The notes: generated by a model not told the origin, from the letters alone. Positions 47,957-60,003 are shown, numbered from the stretch's first letter. The stretch: DNA of 64,000 nucleotides from Salinisphaera sp963835375 (GCA_963835375.1 CAWIGB010000016.1:84254-148253), one strand, 5' to 3'. Numbers and translations: made by a program.

Positions 47957-48712
47957 CTAGAGTTCCGGCGCGGTGCGCACGGGCTCAGGCTTTTCCGTCT
48001 TCTTCACCGCCCGTTCGCGACCGATCGGGTTGGCGGCATTCACCCCGCGCTCGACGATGCCCGCCATTTCTTCCATGAACGTATCGAAGCGATTCTCGAT
48101 GAACTCGAGCCGATTGGTGAAGAAGTTGTAGGCCACCACGGCCGGAATCGCCGCAAACAGGCCCATGGCGGTGGCGATCAATGCTTCCGCGATACCGGGC
48201 GCGACCATCGACAGGCTGGCCTGCTGAACATTGCCGAGCCCGATGAACGCACTCATGATGCCCCAGACGGTGCCGAACAAACCGACGTACGGGCTGATCG
48301 ACCCGACGGTGGCCAGGAACGCAAGCCCGGATTCGAGCCGTTCGAGCTCCCGCGACAACGCCACCCGCATCGCCCGCTGGACCGAGGGCACGATATCCGC
48401 GCTGGTCGCGTCGCCCTGATTGCGCTGGCGTTTCAATTCTTCGTAACCGGCCTTGAACAGCGCCGGCATCCCTTCGGGATGATCGTCGTGGCGATGGACC
48501 TCCTCGTAGATGTCCTTGACGTTGCCACCGGACCAGAAACGATCCTCGAACCATTCCATCTCGGCGACGGTATTCTTCATCAACCGCCGCTTGGAAAAGA
48601 TGACCACCCAGGAGGCGATCGAAGCGAGCAGCAGAATCACCAGCACGGCCTTGACCAGCGTGCTCGACTGCATGATGAGACTGACAAGACTCATGTCGGT
48701 CGCGACGTTCAT
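47957..48712 (-). CDS. tolQ: Tol-Pal inner-membrane proton channel TolQ
   Basis: 251 residues with three membrane helices, including LVILLLASIASWVVIF and the conserved AFIGLGNVQQASLSMVAPGI and EALIATAMGLFAAIPAVVAYN. MotA/TolQ/ExbB family. Start overlaps the ybgC stop by 4 nt. Confidence 0.95.
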   Translation of the reverse strand: MNVATDMSLVSLIMQSSTLVKAVLVILLLASIASWVVIFSKRRLMKNTVAEMEWFEDRFWSGGNVKDIYEEVHRHDDHPEGMPALFKAGYEELKRQRNQGDATSADIVPSVQRAMRVALSRELERLESGLAFLATVGSISPYVGLFGTVWGIMSAFIGLGNVQQASLSMVAPGIAEALIATAMGLFAAIPAVVAYNFFTNRLEFIENRFDTFMEEMAGIVERGVNAANPIGRERAVKKTEKPEPVRTAPEL

Positions 48713-49116
48713 CTCGACTCCTTGATAAGCGCTTCAGGCAACCGGCATGGCCGGAAGTTCGCGACTTTTACACAGGCGACCGTGAATTGGCCCTGAATTA
48801 GACACGTGCCATCGCGCGTGATCCGTTGTTCGAAGACAACGCGCGCCGGCGTACGTTCCGCAATAGTGACGCTAACGGCAAGACGATCGTCAAGCCGTGC
48901 CGGGCGGCGAAAACGAATCGACAGATCGGCGAGCGTGAAGACCACACCATGCGCCTCGGCCAATTCCCGATGCCCCAGGCCCTGCGCTTCGAGCCATTCG
49001 GTCCGAGCGCGCTCGAAATAACGCAGGTAGTTGGCATGATAGACCACGCCGGTGGCATCCGTATCCTCGTAGTAGACGCGGATGCCGATCGTGAACGCCG
49101 TCTCCATATCAGCCAT
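48709..49116 (-). CDS. ybgC: acyl-CoA thioesterase YbgC
   Basis: 135-residue hot-dog thioesterase. Active-site region VYYEDTDATGVVYHANYLRYFERARTEW with the catalytic aspartate in DATGVVYH. First gene of the tol-pal operon in many gammaproteobacteria. Overlaps the end of ruvB by 8 nt. Confidence 0.94.
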   Translation of the reverse strand: MADMETAFTIGIRVYYEDTDATGVVYHANYLRYFERARTEWLEAQGLGHRELAEAHGVVFTLADLSIRFRRPARLDDRLAVSVTIAERTPARVVFEQRITRDGTCLIQGQFTVACVKVANFRPCRLPEALIKESR

Positions 49117-50175
49117 CGAAATCGAACAGATCCGAGTCGGCGGGACGGCCGGGCTCCGGCACCGGCAGACCGTAGTGACGATAGGTCGCGGCCGTGGCCA
49201 GCCGACCGCGCGGCGTGCGCATCATGAAGCCCTGCTGGATGAGATAGGGCTCGATGACGTCCTCGATGGTCTCGCGCGCCTCGCCGATGGCGGCCGCCAG
49301 GCTTTCCACGCCCACCGGCCCGCCTTCGAACTTCTCGATCAGCGCGCCCAGCAGTTTGCGGTCCATGACATCGAAACCGTTGTCGTCGACCCGCAGCATG
49401 TCCATCGCGCGGCGCCGCGGTAACGCCGTCGATCCGGCCGTCGGCACGGACTTCCGCGTAATCGCGCACACGCCGCAGCAGCCGGTTGGCCACACGCGGC
49501 GTACCGCGCGAGCGACGCGCGATCTCGTCGGCGCCGGCGTGCTCGATGGCGATCTCCAGGATCCCGGCCGAACGCGTGACGATCGAGGCCAGATCGGCCT
49601 GCGAATAGAACTCCAGGCGCTGCACGATGCCAAAGCGATCGCGCAGCGGCGACGTCAAGGCCCCGGCGCGCGTGGTGGCGCCGACCAGCGTGAAGGGCGG
49701 CAGATCGAGCTTGATCGAACGCGCCGCCGGCCCCTCGCCGATCACGATATCGATCTGATAATCCTCGAGCGCCGGATAGAGCACTTCCTCGACCACCGGC
49801 GACAGCCGATGAATCTCGTCGATGAACAGGACATCGTTGCGCTCGAGATTGGTCAGCAAGGCAGCAAGATCGCCCGGCCGTTCCAGCACCGGGCCGGAGG
49901 TCTGACGGAAACCCACGCCCATCTCGTTGGCGATCACGTGCGCGAGGGTGGTCTTGCCGAGCCCCGGCGGGCCGAAGATCAGCACGTGGTCCAGCGCTTC
50001 CGCGCGCGCCCGGGCCGCCGACACGAAGATATCGAGCTGCTCGCAGCACCTCGGGCTGGCCGACATATTCGGCGAGACCGGTGGGCCGCAGTGCGCGATC
50101 GAAGCGGCCGTCCTCCGGGCGCTCCGACGATCCGATCAGACGTTGTTCGCCCTCGTCTTCGAATTCGGGCTGCAT
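49109..50175 (-). CDS. ruvB: Holliday junction branch migration helicase RuvB
   Basis: About 355 residues. RFDRALRPTGLAEYVGQ at the N terminus, Walker A GPPGLGKTTLAH, Walker B LFIDEIHRL, sensor VGATTRAG and a C-terminal winged helix with EPYLIQQGFMMRTPRGR. Frame breaks near 50060 and 49420. An essential recombination protein in a normal context, so these are probably read errors. One base from ruvA. Confidence 0.94.
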
Positions 50176-50176
50176 C

Positions 50177-50786
50177 TCAGCGTACCGCTCGTTTCAGTGC
50201 TTCGCGGATCAGGGCTTCGCTCTCGTTGGCATCGGCATCGAGCCCACGCAGCAAGCGATCGGCCTCGGCCGGTTTGTAGCCGAGCGCGATCAGCGCATGG
50301 CGCGCATCGGCGCTCGCCCCCACGCCGACCGCTTCGGCACCGCCCTGGGACGGCGCCGCGTTCAGACTCGGTGCGATATCGGTGCCCGACAGCTTGTCCC
50401 GCATCTCGACCAGCAGACGGGCCGCGGTCTTCTTGCCCACGCCGGGCAGACCGGTCAGGCGGGCGGCGTCGTCGGCCTCGATGGTCGCCACGAAATCAGC
50501 CACGTTCATGCCCGAAAGGACGGTCAACGCCAGCTTGGCGCCCACGCCGGATACCTTGATCAGTTCGCGGAACAAGCGCCGCTCGGCCTCTTCCGCGAAG
50601 CCATACAAGCAGAATGGCGTCGTCGCGCACCACCATCTGTGTGAGCAGCGTCACCTCGCCGGACTGCTGCGACAACGTGAAGAAGGTCGACATGGGGGCT
50701 TCGAGCTCATAGCCCACCCCCGCGACGTCAATGACCAGTCGCGGCGGCTGCTTTTCCACGACGCGCCCGCGCAACCGACCGATCAT
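50177..50786 (-). CDS. ruvA: Holliday junction binding protein RuvA
   Basis: About 203 residues. N-terminal OB fold (MIGRLRGRVVEKQPPRLVID), two helix-hairpin-helix motifs (LIKVSGVGAKLAL and LPGVGKKTAARLLVEM) and a C-terminal UBA-like domain that contacts RuvB. Frame breaks near 50607. Start ATG 50786 overlaps the ruvC stop. Confidence 0.93.
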
Positions 50787-51287
50787 GACGTGCGCGCCCG
50801 TGCTGCCTGCATGCGGCTTCCCGTATGGGCATGATGGGCGTGACACAGGGCAACGGCCGCGGCATCCGCGGCATCGGCCTGCAACGGACCGCTCGCGCCG
50901 AGCAGCATCGCGACCATGTGCTGGATCTGCACCTTGTCGGCATGTCCGCGGCCCACGATCGCCTGCTTGATCTGGGTCGGGGTGTATTCCGCTACCGACA
51001 GGCCCGCCGAGGCCCCGGCACAGATGGCCGCGCCGCGCGCCTGACCGAGCTTCAGCGCACTGGAGGCATTGCGCGAGACGAACACGTTCTCGATCGCCAT
51101 TTCGTCCGGGGCATATTCGTTGATGACTGCCGACAGCCGATCGAAGATCAAACCCAGCCGGGTCGGAAAATCGGTGCGCGGCAATCGAATGCAGTCGATG
51201 ATCTGGGCGCGCGGCGTGCGCGCCGCCGTCGACGACCGCATAGCCGGTCACCGTCGAGCCGGGATCGATGCCGATGATTCGCGGCAC
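50783..51287 (-). CDS. ruvC: Holliday junction resolvase RuvC
   Basis: About 168 residues. Catalytic acids lie in RIIGIDPGS (Asp), EMAIENVF (Glu) and DAADAAAVALCHA (two Asp). Frame breaks near 51215. Start GTG 51287 shares one base with the yebC stop (TAGTG). Confidence 0.93.
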
Positions 51288-52036
51288 TAGGCCGCCTCGT
51301 CCGACAGCGATGCCTCGTCGAATTCGACGTTGGTGTACACGTCCTGCACGTCGTCGATGTCTTCAAGCGCATCGATCAGCTTGAGACAGGTCTGCGCCGC
51401 CTCGCCGGTCAGCTCCACCGTGGTGGCGGGTCGCATGGTGACGTCGGCATCGGCTGGAATGAACCCGGCGGCTTCGACTGCCTCGCGCACCTGGGTGTAA
51501 TCGTCCGGCGCGGTGAGCACTTCGAACGATCCGTCCTCGTATTCCACGAGATCCTCGGCGCCGGCCTCCAGCGCTGGGTCGAGCACGTCCTCGTCATTGA
51601 CCTCGGGCGAGAACGTAAGCACGCCCTTGCGATCGAACAGATAGGCCACCGAGCCATCGGCGCCCATGTTGCCGCCGTTGCGGCTGAACGCATAGCGGAT
51701 CTCGGAAACGGTGCGGTTGCGATTGTCGGTCATGCAATCGACCATGATGGCCGCACCTTGCGGGCCGTAGCCTTCGTAGCGGACTTCCTCGTAGTTGTCC
51801 CCGCCGGACTCACCCGCGCCGCGCTTGGCCGCGCGCTCGATGTTGTCCTTCGGCATGTTGGCCGCCAGCGCCTTGTCCCACGCCAGCCGGAGTCTTGGAT
51901 TGTCGTTCGGATCCGAACCGCCCATGCGGGCCGCGACGGTGATTTCGCGAATCAGCCGCGTGAACACCTTGGCGCGCTTCTTGTCCTGGGCCTTCTTCCG
52001 ATGCTGGATGTTCGCCCATTTACTGTGCCCTGCCAT
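51287..52036 (-). CDS. yebC: YebC/TACO1 family protein
   Basis: Intact 249 residues. MAGHSKWANIQHRKKAQDKK start, RNGGNMGADGSVAYLF middle. Historically called a transcriptional regulator; recent work on the family points to help with translation of difficult (proline-rich) sequences. Heads the yebC-ruvCAB cluster as in many gammaproteobacteria. Confidence 0.95.
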   Translation of the reverse strand: MAGHSKWANIQHRKKAQDKKRAKVFTRLIREITVAARMGGSDPNDNPRLRLAWDKALAANMPKDNIERAAKRGAGESGGDNYEEVRYEGYGPQGAAIMVDCMTDNRNRTVSEIRYAFSRNGGNMGADGSVAYLFDRKGVLTFSPEVNDEDVLDPALEAGAEDLVEYEDGSFEVLTAPDDYTQVREAVEAAGFIPADADVTMRPATTVELTGEAAQTCLKLIDALEDIDDVQDVYTNVEFDEASLSDEAA

Positions 52037-52065
52037 AAACGCCTCGTCTGGATACGCTCGGCGGC

Positions 52066-52074
52066 ATTTTAACA
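52066..52074 (-). promoter_or_regulatory. extended -10 promoter upstream of yebC
   Basis: Minus strand TGTTAAAAT: TG extension plus TAAAAT hexamer, with no obvious -35. Start predicted near 52058, about 22 nt before the yebC ATG. Confidence 0.4.
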
Positions 52075-52138
52075 GGCTGCATCCCGCCTGGCGCGCCGCG
52101 ATGGCGACGCCGAGCGTGTCCGAGCGTATTCGGGCCTA

Positions 52139-54097
52139 TTAAAGTTCGATCTGCAGACCGAGCTCGACCACCCGGTCGCTCGGGATGAGGTAATAAGCCG
52201 TTGCGGGCATGGCGTTGCGCGACATGTAGGCGAACAGGCGTTCGCGCCAGACCATCATGCCCGGCACTTCCGACGTCGGAATCAACGTCTCCCGACCGAC
52301 GTAGTACGTCGTCTGGTCGACATCGACCACGAGCCCGTATTCCTCGGCGAAGCGCAGGGCCACCGGCACGTTCGCGGCCTGCATGAACCCGTAGTAGACC
52401 TGCATGCGATAGAAACCATGGCCGAGGTCCTCGATTTCCATGCGTTCAGCCGCCGGCACGCGCGGCACGTCGCGCGTGTGTACCGTGAGCAGAATCACCT
52501 GCGTATGCAGCACCTTGTTGTGGCGCAGGTGGTGCAGCAGCATCGGCGGCGTTTTCGTGCCGGCATGGGTCATGAATACCGCCGCGCCATCGACGCGCAG
52601 GCTCTGGTCGCCATGCGCCTCGATGAATTCCTCGAGCGGCTCGGTGTCTTCATTGAGATGCCGCCCCACCAGCTCGCGCCCGGTACGCCAGGTCGCCATG
52701 ATGAAGAAGATCAACCCCGCCACGATCAGCGGATACCAGCCGCCGTCGGGGATCTTGAAGATATTGGCGCCGAAGAATGAAAGATCCACCAGGATCAACA
52801 GCAGAGCGATAGCGGCGGCGAAGTTCGGGAACCACCCCCAGCGGCGCGCGACGAAGAACGCGAGCACGGTGGTGATGACCATGTCGAGCGATACGGCCAC
52901 ACCGTAGGCCGAGGCGAGCCGATCGGAACTCTTGAACCCGATCACCAGCCCGATGGTTGCGGCCATCAGAACCCAGTTCACGATCGGGATATAGATCTGG
53001 CCATAGGATTCCCGCGAGGTCTGAACGATGCGCATCCGCGGCAGCTGGCCCAGCTGGACTGCCTGCCGCGTGAGCGAGAACACGCCCGAAATCACCGCCT
53101 GCGACGCGATCACGGTAGCCAGGGTCGCGATCAGCACCACCGGATACAGCGCCCAGTGCGGCGCCAGTGCGTAGAACGGCTGTTGGGTCTGCGGATCCGA
53201 CAGCATCAGCGCGCCCTGCCCGAAGTAGTTCAGCAGCAGCCCCGGCAGCACGATGGTGAACCAAGCGATACGAATCGGCGCAATGCCGAAATGCCCCATG
53301 TCGGCGTAGAGCGCCTCGCCGCCGGTGACGACCAGAAACACCGTGCCCATGACCAGAAAGCCGGCGAAGCCGTTGGCGGCGAAGAAAGTCACGGCGTGCA
53401 CCGGATTAATCGCCGCGAACACGCCGGGATGATGGATGATGCCGCCGATGCCGAGCACGCCAAGAGTCGCGAACCATAGCAGCATCACCGGGCCAAAGAA
53501 GACGCCGACGGCCGACGTACCACGATGCTGGATCAGAAACAGGCCGACCAGGATCGCGATCGTGATGGGTATGACATATGGCTGGAAGGCGGGCGTTGCG
53601 ACCTGCAGCCCTTCGATCGCGCTCAGCACCGAAATGGCCGGCGTGATCGTGCCGTCGCCGTAGAGCAGTGCGGCCCCGAACAGGCCGAGCAGCATGAGAA
53701 TATAGCGCCGGCTGGTCTTCTCCGTCTTCCACGGATTGAGCAACGCCACCAGCGCGATGATGCCGCCTTCACCGTTGTTGGAGGCGCGCATCACGACCGA
53801 CAGATACTTGATCGAGATCACGATGATCAACGACCAGAACATCAGCGACAACACGCCGTAGATATTGCTCGCCTGGGTATCGATGCTGGCGTGCGCGTAG
53901 AAGGCCTCGCGCAAGGCATAGATCGGACTGGTGCCGATATCGCCGTAAACGATGCCGAGCGCAGCGAGGCAGAGCAACGGCATCGACTTGCGGTCGCTCT
54001 GCGTGTCGGGTGTCGGTTCGTCTTCCGCGCGGTCTCTCGCGGCGTCTTCGTGCCGGGTATGTCGGGCTAGCGAATGCTCTTCGCTCTCGTCACTCAT
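52139..54097 (-). CDS. kup: low-affinity potassium transporter Kup
   Basis: Intact 652 residues with about twelve membrane helices and a soluble C-terminal domain. Family signature LGIVYGDIGTSPIYALREAF near residue 50, then GEGGIIALVALL and SRESYGQIYIP. A highly charged N-terminal tail of about 38 residues precedes the first helix. Imports K+ with protons. Confidence 0.95.
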   Translation of the reverse strand: MSDESEEHSLARHTRHEDAARDRAEDEPTPDTQSDRKSMPLLCLAALGIVYGDIGTSPIYALREAFYAHASIDTQASNIYGVLSLMFWSLIIVISIKYLSVVMRASNNGEGGIIALVALLNPWKTEKTSRRYILMLLGLFGAALLYGDGTITPAISVLSAIEGLQVATPAFQPYVIPITIAILVGLFLIQHRGTSAVGVFFGPVMLLWFATLGVLGIGGIIHHPGVFAAINPVHAVTFFAANGFAGFLVMGTVFLVVTGGEALYADMGHFGIAPIRIAWFTIVLPGLLLNYFGQGALMLSDPQTQQPFYALAPHWALYPVVLIATLATVIASQAVISGVFSLTRQAVQLGQLPRMRIVQTSRESYGQIYIPIVNWVLMAATIGLVIGFKSSDRLASAYGVAVSLDMVITTVLAFFVARRWGWFPNFAAAIALLLILVDLSFFGANIFKIPDGGWYPLIVAGLIFFIMATWRTGRELVGRHLNEDTEPLEEFIEAHGDQSLRVDGAAVFMTHAGTKTPPMLLHHLRHNKVLHTQVILLTVHTRDVPRVPAAERMEIEDLGHGFYRMQVYYGFMQAANVPVALRFAEEYGLVVDVDQTTYYVGRETLIPTSEVPGMMVWRERLFAYMSRNAMPATAYYLIPSDRVVELGLQIEL

Positions 54098-54115
54098 TCA
54101 GGGCAGACCGGCCGG

Positions 54116-54156
54116 AAAACACCACGATCCGAAGTCTACACGGCTCCGAATCGTGG
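54116..54156 (-). terminator. probable intrinsic terminator after lpd
   Basis: Inverted repeat of 13 bp with two mismatches (54122-54134 with 54144-54156), followed on the minus strand by TGTTTT. It lies between the lpd stop and the kup start and would end the sucA-sucB-lpd transcript. Confidence 0.5.
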
Positions 54157-54218
54157 CGCGTCGCTGGGCAGGCACTGCACCCGACGGCGTGTCGGATGCT
54201 GCAGCTCGACTTCGCCCG

Positions 54219-55659
54219 TTACTTCTTCTTGCGCTGCGGCGGGAAGTGAATCGGCCGGCCGTCCACAGCCAGCGCGGCTTCATGGACCGTCTCGGACAAC
54301 GTCGGATGTCCGTGCATGATACGTGCGATGTCCTCGCTCGACGCCTTGTATTCCATGGCGACGACCATTTCCTGCACCAGTTCGGATACATACGGGCCGA
54401 TCATGTGCACACCAAGAATCTCGTCGGTCTTGGCATCGGCGATCATCTTCACGAAGCCGCCCTGCTGGCCAAGCGCCTTGGCGCGCCCGTTGGCCGCGAA
54501 CGGAATCTGACCGACGCGATAGTCGATGCCGGCCGCCTTGACCTGGGCTTCGCTCTTGCCGACCCAGGCCAGCTCCGGCGTGGTGTAGACCACCGACGGA
54601 ATCGCGTCGTAGTTCACGTGCGGCTTCTGGCCGGCCAGGATTTCGGCGACCGTGGCGCCTTCTTCCATACCCTTGTGGGCCAGCATCGGGTTGCCGACCA
54701 CGTCACCGACCGCATAAACGCCCGGCAGGCTGGTGCGATAGAAATCGTCCGTGTCGACGAACCCCTTGTCGTCGAGATCCACCCGCGCACCCTTGGCGCA
54801 CAGGTTCGCGGTATTCGGGCGACGGCCCACCGCGACGATCAGGCGATCGAAGGTCTCGCTCTTGCTTTCGTCGCCCTGGGTGTACTCGACCCGAACCGAC
54901 TTCTTGTTGGTCTTGGCCGAAGTGACCCGCGCGCCGAGCTGGATATCCAGGCCCTGCTTTTTGAACGTCTTGAGGGCTTCCTTGGCCACATCGCGATCGG
55001 CGATCGGCATGAAATCCTCGACTGCTTCCAGAAGCGTAACCTCGGCGCCCAGGCGCGACCAGACACTGCCCAGCTCGACGCCGATATAGCCGGCACCGAT
55101 CACGCCGACCTTTTTCGGCACTTCGTCGAATTCGAGCGCGCCCCAGGAATCGACGATGAGCTCACCGTCGAAGGGCGCGATGTCCAGTTCCACCGGAATG
55201 GAGCCCGAGGCGATGATGATGTGCTCGGCCTTGATCGTTTCTTCGTCGCCGTCGTGGCCGGTGTATTTCACCTCGCCCGAATCCACCACCTGGCCGCTGC
55301 CGGCCATGGATTCGACGCCGTTGGCCTTGAACAGGCCGGCAATGCCGCCGGTGAGTTCCTTGACCACGCCGGCCTTGCGCTTCTGCATCTGCGCGATGTC
55401 CATCTCGACATCGCCGACCTTGAGGCCGTGCGTCGGCGAATTCATGGTTTGCGCGATGATAGAGCTCGCTGGATTCCAGCAGCGCCTTCGACGGGATGCA
55501 GCCGGCATTGAGACAGGTGCCGCCGAGCGAAGGCTTGTTATCGAGATTGAGCCATTTATCGATGCAGACGACCTTCATTCCGAGCTGTGCGGCACGGATC
55601 GCGGCCACATAACCGGCCGGTCCTGCGCCGATTACCACGACATCGTATTGCTTGCTCAT
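54219..55659 (-). CDS. lpd: dihydrolipoamide dehydrogenase (E3)
   Basis: About 480 residues. FAD-binding VIGAGPAGYVAAIRAAQLG, redox disulfide GGTCLNAGCIPSKALL, NAD-binding VIGAGYIGVELGSVW, GDVVGNPMLAHKG and the C-terminal HGHPTLSET with the catalytic histidine. Frame breaks near 55440. Third gene of the 2-oxoglutarate dehydrogenase operon. Confidence 0.95.
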
Positions 55660-55723
55660 GCTTGTCCTTGCTTGATTTCTCTAAAGAAGTGCGCCGGCGT
55701 GAAGCCGGCGCATGGGGATCGAA

Positions 55724-57036
55724 TCAGACCTGCAGCAGAAGGCGCGCCGGGTCCTCGAGCAGTTCCTTGATCGTACGCAGGAACAACACGGCGTCGCGGC
55801 CGTCGATCAGCCGATGATCGTAGGATACGGCCAGCATCATCATGGGCCGGATCACGATCTCGCCGTTACGCACCACCGGCTTGTCGTTGGTGGCGTGCAT
55901 GCCGAGGATCGCCGCCTGCGGCGGGTTGATGATGGGCGTGGAAAGCAGCGAGCCGAACACGCCACCGTTGGTGATCGTGAACGTGCCGCCGGTCATCTCG
56001 TCCATGGTGACCTTGCCATCCTGCGCGCGCTTGCCGAAGTCGCGGATCTTGGATTCGACCTGGGCATAGGACTGCTGGTCGGCATCGCGTAGCACCGGCA
56101 CCAGCAGGCCGCGCGGCGAGGACACGGCCACGCCGATGTCGTAGTAGCCGTGATAGACGATGTCGCCCTCGTCGATCGAGGCATTCATGATCGGATAGCG
56201 CTTGAGCGCTTCGACCGCTGCCTTGACGAAGAACGACATGAAGCCGAGCCGGACGTCGTGGTCCTTCTCGAATTTGTCCTTGTACTGCGCCCGCAGATCC
56301 ATGACCGCCTTCATGTCCACCTCGTTGAAGGTGGTCAGCATGGCGGTGTTCTGGCGAGGCATCCAGCAGCCGCTCGGCGATGCGCTGGCGAATACGCGTC
56401 ATCGGCACGCGTTGTTCCACGCGCTCCGGCGAAACCTCGCCCAGCGCCTGGCGATCGGCCTGTTCGGTGGCCGCGCGCCTGCTCGGAACTCGTATCACGA
56501 CTGTCGCGCCCGAAGCGCTCCTGGCCGGCGCGCCGAGGACTTGCTGTCGATCGCCTTCTGCACGTCGGCCTTGGTGATACGGCCGTCCTTGCCGGTGCCC
56601 TTCACATCACGCGCAGCGACGTCGTTCTCGTCCATGAGCTTGCTGGCCGCCGGGCTGGCGACGGCATCGTCGCCGCCCGATTCACCGGCATCGCGTCCGA
56701 TCGCTCCTCGTTCGACGAGGCCTGGCTCGGCGCGGATCCGCTCTTGTCCTTGGGCTGTCCATCGCCGGCATCGTCGCTCGCCGGCAGTCGCCGGCCGCCG
56801 CCCTCTTCGATGATCGCGAGCACATCGCCGGCCTGCACCGTATCACCCGCCTGGACCTTGATTTCGGCGAGCTTGCCGGCAGCCACGGCCGGCACTTCGA
56901 GCACCACTTTGTCGGTCTCGAGATCCAGCAGGTTCTCGTCGCGTTCGACCGCGTCGCCCTGCTTTTTCTGCCATTCGCCAACCGTGGCCTCGCTGACCGA
57001 TTCCGGCAGCTCCGGCACTTTGACTTCTGTCGCCAT
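55724..57036 (-). CDS. sucB: dihydrolipoyllysine succinyltransferase (E2 of 2-oxoglutarate dehydrogenase)
   Basis: About 437 residues. N-terminal lipoyl domain with ENLLDLETDKVVLEVPA (lipoyl-lysine in TDKVV), peripheral-subunit binding domain GKDGRITKADV and the acyltransferase domain with SYDHRLIDGRDAV (catalytic His and Asp). The inter-domain linkers are broken near 56700, 56515 and 56480, and the catalytic domain near 56360. Start ATG 57036. Confidence 0.92.
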
Positions 57037-57080
57037 TACTTTTCCTGATTCGTCATCTGTCTGTGAATTATCGATCCGCA

Positions 57081-60003
57081 CTACTTCTTGCTGCGGACAC
57101 CGGATTTCTTGCCGCGCGGATCAGCCTTGACCGTGCCTTTCTCGATCAGAGTGCTCACCGCCGACCAGCCCGGCCTCGACCACCGCTTCCTGCTGCTGCA
57201 CATGCAGCTTGTGGTAGCCCACCGCAGTCGTCGCCGCACCGGGGCGGGTCGCATAAAGCAGCTCGTGGTGATCCTCGAGCGGCACCTGAAGCCGATGCTT
57301 GATCTGGTACCAGGCGCCCTGGTTCTCGGGCTCTTCCTGACACCAGACGATCTGATCGGCGTTGGGATAACGCGCCAGCGTTGCCGCGTAATCCTCCGCC
57401 GGGAAACGGATAAAGCTGTTCAATACGCACCAGAGCGACATCATCGAGTTCGCGCTCTTCACGCTCCTGATACAGGTCGTAATACACCTTGCCGCTGCAG
57501 AACACGATCCGCTTGACCTTATCCGCGTCCAGATCGGCAGTCTCGTCGATCACGAATTGGAAGTGGCCATTGGAGAGGTCTTCCAGAGTGGAAGTCGACA
57601 GCCGATGACGCAGCAGACTCTTGGGTGTCAGCACGACCAGCGGCATGCGCAGATTGCGCACCATCTGCTGACGCAGCAGGTGGAACCACTGCGACGGCGT
57701 CGAGGGCACGCAGACGAGCATATGGCGCTCAGCGCACAGCTGCAGGAAGCGCTCCAGCCGTGCCGATGAATGCTCCGGCCCCTGGCCTTCGTAGCCATGC
57801 GGCAGGAACATCGTCAATCCGCACATCCGGCCCCACTTGGCGCGGCCGCTGGCGATGAACTGATCGATGATCACCTGGGCGCCATTGACGAAGTCGCCGA
57901 ACTGGGCCTCCCAGATCGTCAGCGTCTCCGGGTCGGCCGAGGCATAACCGTACTCGAAGCCGAGCACGCCGGCCTCCGACAGCAGCGTGTCGTGGACCTC
58001 GAAGGAAGTGCCGTCGCGCGAACATTCGTTCAGCGGCAGGATCGCCTCGCCGTCCTTCTGGTTATAGATCTTGGCGTGGCGATGGAAGAACGTGCCACGG
58101 CCGGAGTCCTGGCCGGAAAGCCGCACGTTGAAGCCGTCGTCGAGCAGGCTGGCATAGGCCATGTGCTCGGCAAAACCCCAGTCGATGCGCGACGCTCCGG
58201 CGGCCATCTTGCGTCGATCGTCGACGATGCGCTGGACGCGCTTGTGCAGATCGAAACCGTCGGGCAGATTGTCGTACATCGACGACGACAAACGCCGCAA
58301 GGTCTCCACCGGGACCGACGTATCGACGATGTTCGACCACTTGTCGATACGGTACTTGTCCCAGTCGACGGTATGTTCGTTGCCGACCATGCCGAGCGTG
58401 GTCCGGCTGATGTTCTTGCCCGCATCGAGCCCATCGCGATAGGCGTCGAACAGCTCCTGGGCGCCATCATCGCCGATCAGGCCAATGTCTTGAAGATGCT
58501 TCGCATACAGCACGCGGGTGGTCTGCATGCTCTTGACCTTCTGATACATCAGCGGCTGTGTCACCGCCGGCTCATCGGCCTCGTTATGGCCCTGCCGGCG
58601 ATAGCAGATCATGTCGACGATTACGTCCTTGCCGAACGTCTCGCGATAATCCATCGCCAGACGCATGACGAACACGACCGCTTCGGGGTCGTCTCCGTTG
58701 ACATGGAACACCGGCGCCTCGAGCATCTTGGCGATGTCAGTGCAGTAGTTCGACGTGCGCGACATCTCACCCTGTTTACCGGTGATCGGATCCTGCATCG
58801 TGAAACCGAGCTGGTTGTTCACGATCAGATGTACCGTACCGCCGGTCGAATAACCTTCCGCCTGGGACAGCTGCAGCGTCTCCATGACGATACCCTGGCC
58901 CGCGAACGACGCATCGCCGTGGATCAGCACCGGCAGCACGGTTTCGCCGGCAGTGTCGTGGCGGCGGGTCTGACGCGCCTTGACCGACCCTTGGGCGACG
59001 GGATTCACCGCCTCGAGATGCGAGGGGTTGAACGCGAGCACGAGGTGCACGCGCTCGTCCTCGATCTCGATGTCGGTGGAAAAACCCAGGTGGTATTTGA
59101 CGTCGCCCGACATGTCGAGCTCATCGACGTCGTACTTGCCTTCGAACTCGGCGAACAGCTCGCTCGGCGCCTTGCCGAGAATATTGACCAGCACGTTGAG
59201 CCGGCCGCGATGCGCCATGCCGATCACGACCTCGTCGACATGATGGCGCGCGGCGCGAGCGCACGAGCTCGTCGAGCGCCGGGATCATGCTGTCCGCACC
59301 TTCCAGCGAGAAACGCTTCTGGCCGACATACTTGGTATGCAGGTACCGTTCGATGCCTTCGGCCGCGGTCAGTTGGCGCAGAATCTCGAGCTTTTCGTCA
59401 TCCTTGAGCCCCGGATGCTCGACCCCGGCCTCGAGACGACGCTGGATCCAGCGCTTCTGCTCGGTATCGGTGATGTACATGTACTCGGTGCCGATCGTGC
59501 CCGTGTACACGTGCTTGCAGACATCGATGATGTCGCGCAGCTTCATCTCGTCGTCGTGGGCGTAGAGCGAGCCGGTGTTGAAAACCTTGTCCATGTCCGC
59601 CTCGCCGAGACCGTGATAGGCCGGATCGAGATCGGGCAGCGGCGGCGGCTGATACAAACCCAGCGGGTCGAGATCGGCGACGCGATGCCCCCGGCTGCGG
59701 TAGTGATTGATCAGCTGGAGCACGCCGGCCTGCTTCTGGGCGGCACGCGAGGACAGCCCGGGTTTGGCCGAAGCCCCCTGTCCTGCCGAAGCCTGCATGT
59801 CCACGAACGAGTCGCGGATCGGACCGTGGGCGATATCGCTGCCACTGCCGTCACCGTTCAGGCTCTTGAAGTAGTCGCGCCAGCTCGGCTCGACTCGATT
59901 CCGGATCGCGGAGATATTGCTCGTAATAGGCTTCGACGTAGGAGGAGTTGCCGCCGAACAACGGGGAGGTACTGATGAACTCGTCGTTCAAGTCGCTTTT
60001 CAT
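57081..60003 (-). CDS. sucA: 2-oxoglutarate dehydrogenase E1
   Basis: About 974 residues. N-terminal SPLFGGNSSYVEAYYEQYL then PSWRDYFKSLNG; IGMAHRGRLNVLVN; ThDP site HGDASFAGQGIVMETLQ; RQGHNEADEP; HGYEGQGPEHSSARLERFLQ; TPKSLLRH; C terminus VKADPRGKKSGVRSKK. Frame breaks near 59895, 59255, 57405 and 57155. Start ATG 60003. First gene of sucA-sucB-lpd. Confidence 0.95.

Noticed and set aside
57770..59407. Plus-strand open frame of about 545 codons opposite sucA
   Set aside because: Shadow of the conserved E1 gene in GC-rich DNA; no motifs.
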